From Marchantia polymorpha subsp. ruderalis (taxonomy: Eukaryota > Streptophyta > Marchantiopsida > Marchantiales > Marchantiaceae): a stretch of DNA of 64,000 bases. A model generated the notes under the pieces. That model was not told the origin of the DNA and searched no databases. It saw nothing but the letters and a program-made list of their open reading frames with translations. Both the position numbers and the translations under genes were made by a program. The stretch covers positions 16,160,001 to 16,224,000 of the forward strand of contig AP031354.1 of the NCBI GenBank assembly GCA_037833965.1. Reading direction: 5' to 3'. Each line of letters opens with the position of its first letter. The stretch's first letter is position 1. Of the stretch, positions 24,694 to 36,600 are shown in pieces.

Positions 24694-27022
24694 CAAGACC
24701 TAGTTACTATCAATATGTTTGGATATAGGTCTAGACAGATCTGGTGAGTCTTTTCATGCGTAAGATACGCCTACGCATGCTCTTCAGGAGCGAGGCGTAC
24801 CGACCACGATCCATGGATGCTTACGCTGACCGTGCTTGACATTGTTTTGGTTCGCTGCTCCCAAACTACCTGCCGGTTGGAAATTTAAAGTGAAGAGATA
24901 GTCAGAAGCTAGGAGATAGTTTTATTCTTTCGTACTGTCCCGAAGATACCACGTTGTCGACTACTAGCCAGTCATTATGCCCACGTAGTCTCACTCACAA
25001 GAATGAGTGAAAATAACAATCACATCTAACCAATGTACTTAATTTTGGAATAATGTGAAAGTAAACTCTTTGAGTCTTACTTTAAAGAGTGAACGGTAGA
25101 TTTTGTAAAAGTCATACGATTTTTAAAAAGAAAAAATATATACTTATGTTTCAAAGGGGAAAGTTTGCATATCAGTTGCGCATTTATTCCATTGCTAGTT
25201 CTTGAAATAACAATTCGCGTTACAAAAATTCGTTTTCTAGCGTATATTACTTATAGTTTCCTTCACAAATCACCCATATTCCTTAGCGGGTTGATTCGTT
25301 GGTACGGTAATTAATTTTATCTTTTGATGTTCGCTATGCCCGAGTTCAGAGATCCAGAAAGCGAGTGTGCTAACATCGATAGTAGTTGTGATAGATCTTG
25401 GCTAATATGAGACTTGCACCAGAATCATCTGACAACTTAACTGCGAAGTTCAAATTCAAATATATGCCTGGCCATGTATATATATTAGCAAATCTATAAA
25501 TATTAGTAACATATGATTGTTCTCCGACAGCGTTGTACAATGTTCTCTATAAAACAATAAGGACACTTTGTCTAAAATAGTCTATATACCAAATTAAGTA
25601 TTCTCAAATTACAACGTAAGATACCACATACACCAAAGGATTGAGGCAGGTTCAAGACCAAGCCTGATAGTGATCATGTGTGATCTATAAAGTTTATTTG
25701 CTATGGATTTCGGTGAAAATTCTTTTCTTCCCATAAAAAAGAAATAAGTTGCAAAGTAGTTCTAGGGTGTTTTGGTGTATGAATTACATATCACCATATT
25801 GTGGTTATTAAGCAAAATCTTCAACATCAGTTTCAACCTTTTTTGAATTTAGTAACATTATATATCTTTATGTGATATTGAAATATGATCAGCGGGTCAT
25901 TGTCGACAATTTTTTAGGCAAACAGAATAACTAAATATTTAGAGATTTTAGAAAACGACCTTTCAAGTCAACCTTATTTTGAAGTATCAATGGAATAAAT
26001 TGTTGATAACATGAAGCACGCAAAGACGTCGAAAGTTCGATCTTTATGAATATTTTTAAATGTACAGTATTCAATTTGATTGAAGTTCGTTTACATTTGG
26101 ATAATTAAGGTTAAATTAATAATTTCAAGTGATTTCCAGACAATCTTCCAGTAAGTTAAGCAGTACAGGGTGGTACGGAAACACACAATACACTACGAAT
26201 ATTTATGGAATTCAAGTGCGTTTTCGAAATGGTCGTGAAACCTCAGCCCTGTATTTAGTGAAATATCACTCTTTCTGCCATGATCTTTTACAAGAACTTC
26301 ACGGTAGGAAAATAATATGAAACCCTGTATGAATGAAACTGAAAATTTGCAGAGAACCGTTTTGAAATAAGTAAAAAATTTTCTTAGGCGTATGCTTATA
26401 ACATTTTCGGCTCTTATATGTAATAAGATTAGTATTGACTTACTCTTTCATCTAGTACTTCTTTTCACAATGGTGAAAAACTGGGGACATGGCTACGATA
26501 ATACGAAAATTCAGCCTTTCTGTGCTCCACCATACAATGCTATAATTTCATATTTTAGGGTATATAAGATTGTAGTAAATTTTCAAAAGAATAAAATAAT
26601 ATAAAAAATATAAAGAAGAAGATTATATCAAAATTATTTTGTGAAATCTTATCTGGGACGTTGATATGATATATAACCTCATTATACTTGTAACTAAAAC
26701 AGCTTCTCTATGCATTCGGTGGTCAGTTTGACTGATAAGTATAGGTTAAGACAAATGAATCTCTTAGCAACGTTTTAAGGAAGAATACGTTGAATTTGAA
26801 AGAAATATTTAAAAATAAATCAAATTTTCAGTATATTTTCATATCAATGATAAAACTCTATTATTTAGGTAGATTATTTTCCTTTTTTTTTTTATTCATT
26901 TCTAGCCTCTCCTGATTCTTGAGGTTTTAAGTTATTCCACAAAATCCTTCAACAAACTTATTTCTATAGAAAATCAAGTATGTCATTGGATTGAAATTTC
27001 GTGGATTTGACATGAAGAACAA
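24694..27022. other. AT-rich intergenic DNA
   Basis: Very AT-rich, only short chance frames. I see nothing I can support here. Confidence 0.5.
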
Positions 27023-27079
27023 GAAAGAGTTGGAGTGCGATATCTAGAAGCGTGGTCTTATTCCATGGAATCATTAGAA

Positions 27080-27510
27080 ATGGAAAACCTCGACTCACTT
27101 TGCTGCAATCGAAGATGTTAAGTGCTATCATTGTGCAAGGATTTTGCTACATGGAGCTGGATACCAATTCTACTCACTTCTATTCAAGTTTCTTGAAGAT
27201 CTGCAACTGCCAGTCCACGGAGCGAGTGTCTTCACTATATGGTAAATAACATCGTGCTATATGTGCTAAATATGTGTGTCTCTCACAGAAATACCATTTA
27301 GCACTAGCCATGAAGGATTGGATTTACTTTGGTGATCTGATTGCTTCGAACACTTCCTTGCCTCCTCCATCAACGATCCGACGGACACTAAACGCTCATA
27401 ACGAGAGCCTGCTGTTGCTTATTGAGAAATCCAGAACTGCTGCACGTAAGAGTACAACTCAGCTAACGTACCTAGATAAGTGTGCTGGCAGTGGATTTTT
27501 CGGCTTGTAA
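27080..27510 (+). other. Unidentified coding-like segments
   Basis: One plus-strand frame reads CARILLHGAGYQFYSLLFKF and onwards to about 27243. Another from 27274 reads through SLPPPSTIRRTLNAHNESLL to a stop at 27510. GC is higher than in the flanks. Together they look like exons or exon relics, but I cannot join them convincingly or name a family. Confidence 0.2.
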
Positions 27511-27772
27511 ACAAAGATGAAAAGCTCTCGGCTCGTAACGAAATCCAAGGCCAGGGAAAGCAACGCCCCAACCCAAAGGAGAATGAAAAGGCACTTGCCC
27601 GTCTTGTCTCCTAGTTGGGACCAAATCCTAAAGCTTGTACAGCAGACTACCATCATGACGTCCTTATACATCGACCAATTCGCATGTAAAAAGAAATCAG
27701 TATAGATGAAGTCATTATACTTGCTTGTGGAGCACAAGTGCATGGCAGTGGTCACGTTACGCATTCAAACCC

Positions 27773-27807
27773 TATCTTGATTCCACGTAGGACGTGGGAT
27801 CAAGATA
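27773..27807. repeat. Compact palindrome
   Basis: Arms 27773-27788 (tatcttgattccacgt) and 27792-27807 match at 15 of 16 positions around a 3-base loop. In RNA it would form a tight hairpin. It stands alone in gene-poor DNA and its role is unknown. Confidence 0.8.
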
Positions 27808-28563
27808 ACGGAACGAGGTACGATGTCTGTAGACCATCGACATATCATTTGAGGATAGTATCAAGATAGTGTGGACGATAGTATGGGAAGATTGCATACA
27901 ATTGTCATGTAACTAACGTGGTTATAACTGGTACGACGAACCATCTCTACAAGAGGTTCAATCTACATGCGTAATCCTGTAGCGGTGAGAAACATGAAGT
28001 TACTTGCTTCACCGTCTGTTTACGAACTGCTGCAGCAGACCGAGACGGGATTATCAACATGAGCTGGGTAGTCATAGGAAGATGGGCACAGCAAACAGAG
28101 GTTACAAGCTCTCATTTCCAATTTCAAACCAAGCAACCATTCAAAGAAACACTGAGCAGAGTTTTGCTGGATGCATATGCTATAGCTATTGTATTCTGTA
28201 TTTAACATGATTCACTCTGTTGACAATCAAAAGGTCCTACAACCACGATGTCTAAACCAAAATTTTGACGTGCAAGGTGAGGAGCAGCTAGCAAGGGGAT
28301 CAGGACTCAGCTTGAGGTACGTAGACATCCTTCTGAACTTCTACTGCCTGCTGCTCGAATACTCCTGCAGTGGGATATACCTCCTGGAAAAGGAAATCTT
28401 GTGCCGATCCTGCTGCCTGGCAACGATTTCTTTCTCTCACCATCATCTATAACTACAAAAGTAGGATCGATTGAGAGGCAACCTTCAAGAAGCTGTTCCG
28501 ACTATCTTCGAAAAGGATTTCGCGTGAGGCTGGATTTCGGAGGAGACCTGAAAACTGGTGACA

Positions 28564-28956
28564 TCAGCGACATAGTCGCTTGCGCTTTCCTTCAGTGTCT
28601 GAGATTCTGAAAAGACGATCTTCTGGTCGCTCGTCTCCGTCCTTGATCTGCTTTTCCCGCTGATTGCCTCTTGCTAGGTCGACTCTCTGCGATGTGATTG
28701 ACGAGTGGCTCTCAGTGCATGAAGGAGTACAAGACGGTGGATCCGTTCGTTTGGCTTTCATCAGCTGACGATAAGCCACTTCCTCTGGAGGTGCAAATGC
28801 TGTGCATGGGATGCGCTCGAGGTCGTCCCTCTCCTTCATGTAATCCCAATAATTCGATTCATATGCTGAATTCCCGTTTTCTCCCTCTTGATGTGCTGGA
28901 TGATGAATCTGCCAATGTTCTTCTATGGCACCTGTTGCAAAGATTGTCCGAGTCAA
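28564..28956 (-). CDS. Unidentified hydrophilic open frame
   Basis: 130 codons, strongly charged (GNQREKQIKDGDERPEDRLF region), with no membrane segment or motif I recognise. It lies just downstream of the NAL1-like gene on the same strand. It may be part of a gene, a retroelement gag relic or chance. Confidence 0.25.
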   Translation of the reverse strand: MTRTIFATGAIEEHWQIHHPAHQEGENGNSAYESNYWDYMKERDDLERIPCTAFAPPEEVAYRQLMKAKRTDPPSCTPSCTESHSSITSQRVDLARGNQREKQIKDGDERPEDRLFRISDTEGKRKRLCR

Positions 28957-29421
28957 CTAAAATCAAACTCTTGTCAGACGATCGTTGCAAAAAATGGCAT
29001 CGTAGCTAGACTCATATATCCATAATATCCTTACATTCATAATATTTTCGGATCTCCTTTCAGATCTTCTGAAAGTCACAGCACGAGGACCATAGAGATT
29101 TCTCTCAAGCAAGCGTCATTTCACCAAACGAGTTGAGAACCAAAGGTAGCTCTTTGTGTTCTTCCTCTGTCTGGTTTGACCGTGACAATTTCTCCTTGAA
29201 GGCTGGACGTAGGGATTTGATCTCAAGCTAGAAGCTTGAGATTAAATCTTGAGACGTAGGAGGATCTGATGGTTAAGCTGCAAGGAAAGCAGAGGTTTGT
29301 GGTTTGTGGAGTTCTTTATTCCAGGAAAACATGAATAGGAGAGCACAGTTTCGACATATACACAAGATGATCATGTTGCGTTCATGTTTGGCGTGGACGT
29401 GAGTATGAGCAATGAGGCGTC

Positions 29422-31681
29422 CTAACTACCGAAAAAGGAAGAATGCATAGCTCGAATGAGCAAACCTTCAAGACGCGACTGCGTTGTAATGAGCTCCAGT
29501 TGAAGGAGGTCCAGGAGACGGCCGAGATCCACGCAGCTTGTCCAAGTCTCCGGTGCCCGTCCATTGCAAAGCTTCAAGAGGCCCCTATTAGGACTGCCTC
29601 CCCACATGATTCCGAACGGCCGTGGCTTCTCGTCCTCTTTGCCCGCGAGAAGAATCAAACTCCCATTGTCTCCTACGGAGTCGAACGGCTGATCGTTTTC
29701 CCCGACAATTAGAAAGTCCGAAAAGTAGCAGATTTCTCTCTCGTCGTTGTACTCCAAAGCGTATGCCCTGATGACGCCTTTGGTGAGGCCCGAGCTTCTG
29801 CCCACCTTAACCACATGCTGGCCCATTATACTTCCTATCGGTGCATCCAGATCGATCCGCACGATGTCCCCCATCTCCCCAGCCCCCTTCAGATCCGCTG
29901 TGATCGTTCTCAGGTCGAAGCTCTTCGCGAAAGGAATGAAAGCCCCATCCGCTCGTATGAAAGTTTCTGTTTTGTACATCGAATCATTTCAGATCTAATT
30001 GTGAGCAGCTGAGATAGAAACGACAATTTTTTCACTCCATTGATTTGCAAGCATTCCAAAAAGCAGATTCCTGCTTGACTCGTAAGAATGCAGTATAATC
30101 GGAATTTAAAATTGCAAAGGCGAAAGTGGCGATGCAAGCGTATACCTTCGTTTAGTCCGGCAAATATTCCACCATACCATAGATCGTCCGTGATAAAGGA
30201 AGTTGCCCTCTCCACAGATCCCAAGTAAACTCCGGGACCTAAATTTGGAGGCAAAGGATGAAACATTTTCTGATGTGGATTGTCTAAGTGTACGGCGACA
30301 TGCCTATTGGTCAAGAATCCAAGCTCATGCTCAGGAGTTAGACTCCGAACAATGCACGCCATTGTTCCATACGTTTCCTGACTCGCCACCTGCAGTAGAT
30401 TCGGGTTGAAACATGATTGAAAAAGGAAAAAGTAAAATCGAATTTTTGCAGATGTAAAGAAGATTTCAATTGTCATCACTGCAGTCAACATGATGAAGAA
30501 AAAAAGCTCTAACACTATACTGTCTGGAGTCCTCAGATATTGTCACGAGTTTTAATTGCTAGAGATCCGAGTCCATAAAGGGCTAATACGAACGAATGAA
30601 TTTGACTAAGAGCTCGATTCAGTGACCTGTGACCCTGATCCAATGGACGAATCACATCCTCTTAGGGCCTCCAGCAGCTCCGAGTAGAATTGCTCTTTGT
30701 GAGAAACAGCAGGATTTCCGAAGTAAGAAAATTCCACCACGTCCAAGTCGCACCAAACTCCACCCGGCCCCTACACAAGGCGAAAGAAAGTATCAACTTC
30801 ACAAGTACGAGCTTTTTTTGCTAACAGTGAGATCTGTCAGTCGGTAGGCAGGAAAGAAAGCCTTAGACATGAATCTAGTCTGGACTAAAGCCCGGCACCT
30901 TGTGCAGGTTTTTGGAGCAGCGTCAGAACAGTACGCACAGGACCAGTTGGAGTATGACCAGACTAGTCTGTAGGAGCACTCTGAATTCAACCCTGTCCAA
31001 ATCACCAAATCAGTCTTCATTTTTCATCACGGCTGTAATATATGTTACACAGTGTCGGCGATCCACAGATGAGCTACGTATACGTGATCTGGATTCGTGA
31101 TGCAGAAGACTTCAGTAGAGAGCCATGAAAAAGCTCCATGAGACCAAACATATATCTGAGTGAAGGTCGCGTCCTTCTGTCGTGAGAGCCAGAAGAACGG
31201 GACTGCACTAAGACTTTCATACATATGCATTGGAGCTCCGAATGAACTTTTAGAAGCTTTGAAAAGTTGGATGTTTCCAGTTTCCAACTCGTTACAGGAG
31301 GGAGGTCTAGAGAGAGAGAAGAGAGAGTTACGTATTGACCTGTAGGGTAATCGGCAGTCTCTGAACATCCAGGAGCCATCGCAAGTGCACTTTTCGGCCA
31401 ACGAAAACCAGCACGGCGGGAATGTCGGTCAGTGTGCCATCGCGGATGCGAAAGCCGAGTGCCGTGCCGAGGCTGCAGTGACGTAGGACGTGGCTGTGAA
31501 ATGCGCGGATGATCATGAGCTCCTTCAAAGTGCTCGCCTGCTTACCTCTGGGCAGGAGGCCGTTGGTATCGACCGCTTCTTCCTGGCACAGTGCACTGAA
31601 GTAAGCAGCTCTCTCCTCGGCGTTGCATCGCTGTCTACTAGAAGGTGGCCAAAGAACGTAAGGAGAGTTTGTGTCCGCCAT
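29422..31681 (-). CDS. NARROW LEAF 1 (NAL1) family trypsin-like protein with Asn in place of the catalytic Ser
   Basis: NAL1 proteins are plant trypsin-fold proteases that control leaf and organ shape, auxin transport and cell division in rice. Four exons join in frame: 31681-31340, 30770-30627, 30389-30146 and 29966-29422, giving 424 residues. Family blocks in order: FVGRKVHLRWLLDVQ in exon 1; GPGGVWCDLDVVEFSYFGNP and SSIGSGSQ in exon 2; VASQETYGT, GFLTNRHVAVHL and HPLPPNLGPGVYLG in exon 3; RADGAFIPF, VVKVGRSSGLTKGVI, ALEYNDER and GRLLDLLQLELITT in exon 4. His192 and Asp250 are present, but the usual GDSGS is GDNGS, with Asn344 (codon AAT, 29665-29667) at the nucleophile. Spacings of 58 and 94 residues equal those of rice His233, Asp291 and Ser385 as I recall them. 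It is shorter than rice NAL1 (582), ending soon after the conserved domain. The frame is otherwise intact, so it may be a non-proteolytic paralogue. Confidence 0.93.
30771..31339 (-). other. Intron 1 of the NAL1-like gene (569 bp)
   Basis: The donor is CTACAG, then GTCAAT, and the acceptor TGTGTAG. Overlapping open frames on both strands inside it show no motif. A GA-rich microsatellite lies near 31308-31328, just inside the donor. Confidence 0.85.
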
Positions 31682-33504
31682 CTTCCTCTTGAGGTATACG
31701 CTTGGAAAGGCTGGTGTCCGAGATCGCCTGCGCTCTTCCCCTGTGTGACATTCCAGGCGGGCTTGCGGTCATGTTCTGAGCTTTGCAATTCCTACATTCC
31801 GTTGTGGCCATTTTTGTTCCGACACTCTACTGTCTATCTGAAAAATCAGTTGAAAAAACTGGGAACAGCTTGAAATAAATTCGAAGTTGCTTGTCAAAGT
31901 TCGCGGCTCCAGTTAGAAATTGCGAGACTTCAACTGTCAGTAATCTGTCTCTCAACAAACACGCACCGAGATCAAGAAATCTCAATATATCTGCCTCTTT
32001 CTTCCTCCCTGTGTTACAGATGGGAATCTGAAATTCTCGTTTAGTTCAGGAACCAAATTGCTGGTATAAGTTAATGGGCTTTCCCAAAGGCTGGAGATGC
32101 AAAGCTAATGACTGGAGAACTGTGGCAGTGCGTTAGACCGCAAGAAACCAAGGGAGCACTTTGGTGAAAGCAGCAGTTTCTTAAATATCACATTACAGTG
32201 GTGTAGTTAAAAGTCGGTAAGAACATCTCCGCCCCTCCACCTCCCCTCGCTGCATTGAATAGCGGCGGAAGGAATATTTCAAGAATAGCGTTAAAACCAT
32301 GATAAACTCTCCACCGCATCGTATCCAGTGGAAAATGCTACAATTTCTTGATTGCACAGGGTCACTACCGACCGAGCTTGTTGAAATTTCAGGTTGCGAG
32401 TCACTCAACGAGCTCAAATCCCAATATTTTCGATGAGAATCCAGGATAGAAAGCAGCGTTGGAGATGCTGAAAGACTGGCAAGCCTTGGAGATGACGGGG
32501 AATTGCAAGCAGGAGCAGTAATTGGTGTGAGACATCAACTTAAAAAGTGAAAGTTTGAAGTAAACGGATAATGCGAGGCAGTAGTGGCGAGGAAGTACAC
32601 AGTAAGCTTCCAATCCTAGGAGGCTGGACGGACAATCAACCGGTTTAACACCCACCGAGTACGACATACGTACGAGATGAGAGCAATCAACAGAGTTGGG
32701 GCACAGGAACACTGGCTCTGTGGTTTGCTTAACACGACGCCATCCCCTTCTAGGCTGTGGAAATGCATGGCATGCCTCCTTCGATACAGCCCACAATTCC
32801 CAAGTCGGATCGTCCATCGCTCTTTGCTTCCTCTATCGCCGCAGTTCATTGCAAGTTGGCGCACTTCAGGTGCTAAAAACTGTTTGTTCTTTCTCCAAAT
32901 GTCATGGAGACGTTCAAATTATCGGCTAATTGTCTTTCATATAGTTGGGAATGGAAACTTCTCTGGGAGATATAATTACAGAAACTGACAAAGTAAAATA
33001 CTTGAGACATCGTAGAAGAATGAATTCTAAACGGGAATCAGTGAGCAGTGTCGAGAGACCTATCTTGATCTGCTCGTCAGGTCATATGGAGATTCGCATA
33101 GCAACAGTTTTTTAAGAAAGTCGTGACTCGGATGAGAACAAAGTTTTTTGGAAAAATAATTTGATCGCCAGTGGCAGAGCCTAAAAGCTCGCCAGTAGAC
33201 GTGAAGTCTTGAAGTCGTCTGCTATAATTCATAAGGAGGGGGATGGAAGGAGGATGTGACCTTAGTGTCTTCGGTCTTCGAAATACCGAGTATTTGGTTT
33301 ATCACATTTCTGATGCATCATTCGGGGAGGAGCAGATTGAAGAGGAGGAATCTTCCCTCATTAGCCAAATTCGACATTATGTAAAATAGCCTTTACAACG
33401 CTTGCGGTTCTGCAGAAGTGAGGCATTGACAGAAATTTATAAACACATGTAGGATGAGAAACATTAGACAAACAGCTGAGACTATGGGCTGGGCATTGTG
33501 ATCA
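31682..33504. other. Upstream of the NAL1-like gene
   Basis: Expected to hold the promoter and 5' leader of the NAL1-like gene. Overlapping minus-strand frames at 32401-32864 (138 and 82 codons) show no recognisable family, and I do not call them. Confidence 0.45.
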
Positions 33505-33650
33505 TACCTGCTGATAGTGCAGAAGCAACTGCGTAACACTTGTTGATGCACTGGACTGTTCCAATGACTGAATGCTTCTTGAAGCAAAGTACGAAAAGCT
33601 CGTCAAGACTAGAATTGTAGTGACATTGAGTGGGGAGCTGCTGCAATGTA
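33505..33650 (-). pseudogene. Relic of an ammonium transporter exon (AMT exon 2, 3' part)
   Basis: The minus strand reads FKKHSVIGTVQCI, followed by a degenerate stretch and SAG. This aligns with [13 protein letters not shown] and SAG in exon 2 of the AMT2 gene at 15.0-15.3 kb. Similarity also holds at DNA level and stops where the exon stops: here GCAG is followed by GTATGA, there by GTACGA. The Gly and Thr codons important to the pore are changed and I find no other exon nearby. It is a worn duplicate about 18 kb from the intact gene. Confidence 0.7.
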
Positions 33651-36600
33651 ATGAGGAAACATGGGCACAAACGAGAAAGAAATAGAATCAATATTGTATG
33701 TATTGCACAATCAAGGCTCTTGAAGAGTGACTAATCAGGTAAGATTGAGAATACGAACACGATAATGGTCATACGAGTCTAGTTTACGGTTACGGTTTCA
33801 AAGACACAACGAAGCCAGACAACGTCAGGCTCATCATAATAAATAAGCTACACTCAGAAAATTGTGGATGGCACAAATAATCACTCTCGATGCACGATCA
33901 ACCCTCAACGAGCTAAATTTGTCCGGAATTGAACATTGGAGACGATACTGTTACAGCACACCTGCACTCAGATTTTGGAGAAACAAAAGGTCAGTAAGGT
34001 GTTAAAAACCAAAGACTACAGTTAAATAAGAGACGACATTGAACAAGATAATCCATACGAAATTTCCTCGTGCGCGTAACAGGTGACCAAATAGTTTACA
34101 AGATGAGACATCCCGCCCGTAGAAGCCAGTGGAAGTTAAAGACATGAGAGTGTTATCAGTCCGTCTGTAAAATCTCACATAGTACTGCTAAGTCCGACGT
34201 ATGAGCATCAACACTCAACACTAAGCTGCGACAAACTGAAACTCATCAGGATAAGAGCTGATCTGTTTGAAGTCCATTCGGGTCTCAAATTTCAACATTC
34301 TTTTGTCTAGAACACCGGAAACATCCTCCGAGCTGAGAATCACCTGTCAGTAAATTTCCCTTGTTGACAAGTATGAGGATCTTAGGATTGGCACGATTGT
34401 CAAGACGACGTGGTGTCTATTCAGCACAGAAGCATTATTTCTTTTCCTTTCTCAGACCTTATACGTAAATTCTAACTGCATGATTATGAATGAGCTACAT
34501 CCTAAACTGGAAATTGTTCGGAGAGGTGCAGAGTGAGAAGTTTTCTCTATGTACTAGTGTTTTTTAGATAATGAGTGCTACTGCACGAATAAAAACATCT
34601 ATCAATCAGCTCATCGAGCTCAAACGTTGGAGGGTGTCGCTAGTAGACCAACGAGCTTCCGCCAGAGACAGCAAACTCTTGGAACGTGCAAGCACCAGCG
34701 AGGAGGAGTGTTAAACGTTTTGCAACTCTAGCAGTAAACTCTGTAGCTCGATAATATCTAGTACTTTGTGCTTGTCCACGATACGTGGCAACCAAACACA
34801 TAGACAGACAAGCCCGAAGGCCCCGAACACTCACTTTCCTAGTTGGGATGTACGCCGGTTCCTCGTACAGTCACACCTCTCTAAGAGCAAGGCGGCTGTT
34901 AGTTGGAAAGAAATTCGGCTGTACTTAATTAAGTCATCGGTATGCAGTCACCGAAAGTTGAGTGGTTGTGTGCAACTCCACCACTGGAATGACTACATGC
35001 ACTATACGTACTTGCTGGAATCATTGAGGAGGCAAATCAGGTAGAGTATTGAGGAGCTGGAGTTGCACTTATCCGGAATATGCACTTATAGAGGTTCGCT
35101 CATCCAGCTGGCCGGACCTGTCGTGGGCAGTAGATCCCAGCTTCCAAGTTCCAACGACAGAGGCTCGTGCTCGGCCGTGTACGGCCGACGAACAGTCTCC
35201 TCGGTGTCAGTTCAGAGCACGACACATGCCCACTCGAGCCGGGTTCTTGTTGACGATCATTTGCCAGATATTCTCTCCTTGCGCGTCATTGGTACACAAC
35301 TTCCCGAAGCCAAAGATTCATCTTCGAATCCTGTCAGCATCCGGTGTCTGGGTTAGGTTAGAGCTAAAGCGGCCACGAACAGCAACGCGACACGCGTCGA
35401 CCAATTTTTACGTTCTTCCCATCGTGCCCTGGCGGGCTGCATGGGGCGCGGCTGCACCCATTCTTGTATATCTGCACAAATGTTGCAGATTCTTCCCTCA
35501 CCTTCAGTCTCTACTCCCGCAGATCTCTTCTCTCTTATTTACTTTCTAATTTGAAGAAGAACGACAGTCACATCCGCCGAGTAGTTCATCTCAGGGCTTT
35601 CTTTCCTCCCATAAAATGTCGTACCTGCAGCCTATGTCAGTTCTGATACTCTTCATGGCAAGAGAATTGAATTACAAAAATTTGTATAGGCTGCGATGTT
35701 TGGGTATTATTAGATTACACTAAGTTTCTATGAATTTATATCTTGAAATTTGATGGGAAAAGGTTGGAGCAATGTCTTTGTCTGTCAAGATTCAATCCAC
35801 AATACACTATTGTATCCAATCATGATTTCGTCAGAAAAATACTTTTCTTCAGGTTAAAATAGTCTTCAATTTCCATTTGCTATCAAAGTGACATCATGTA
35901 ATATAAATCATAATAGAATTTCGACAGAAAAAAAACGTAATCATCATCGCAATATACATGAAAATGATGATATTCTAATCCTTGCCTCTCGATCAATCAC
36001 ATTCGGTTCAACGGCTGAAGCACTCCTTGCACACTACATAAGTGGTCTTAGTTCCTTGTGTGAATCAAAATACAAGAAGTCCAGATAATGAAGCATTTCA
36101 TATTTTTCTATAGGGATCAATTCATGAGACTCATCCTTCACCATCTGTGAAGCTTTGCATATTTTCCTTGATTATGTATGGCACTTTGTAACATTGATGG
36201 TTTTCTTAGAAACTGCAAGATATCAGGGAATCTACTTATAGTAAGGAAGAGCCAAGCTTTATAAATTATATCTTAAAAAGTGTTATATTTTAGATTAAAA
36301 TAAGTGTAACAGGATCATTTTCATATCCACGTTCACCTTTTAAAATTAATTCTTTCAGTTGTTTATGGCATCATGTTTACCTATCAGTTCATGTATTCGA
36401 CTTATCAATAGGCTAACTTTCCTTCATATAGACAATTCGAACATTGTTTTCTGAACAAAGTAAACCTAGACTAAAACCTGATAGCAAGTATCTATAACCA
36501 GTTGATAGAGCAATTACTGTGAATAACATATTTACTTCTATCATTACTCTTAATTTGTTATATTGATATCCCTATTTAGAATTCTATAATTGAACAATCA

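Noticed and set aside
32401..32864. 138- and 82-codon overlapping minus-strand frames
   Set aside because: Two frames open at once, no motif, no plausible splice links.
35324..35334. ttcgaatcct resembling a tRNA T-arm
   Set aside because: No matching acceptor stem or A-box upstream; no tRNA fold.
35049..35549. 166-codon plus-strand frame
   Set aside because: No domain-like pattern; an overlapping frame is also open, as expected from composition.
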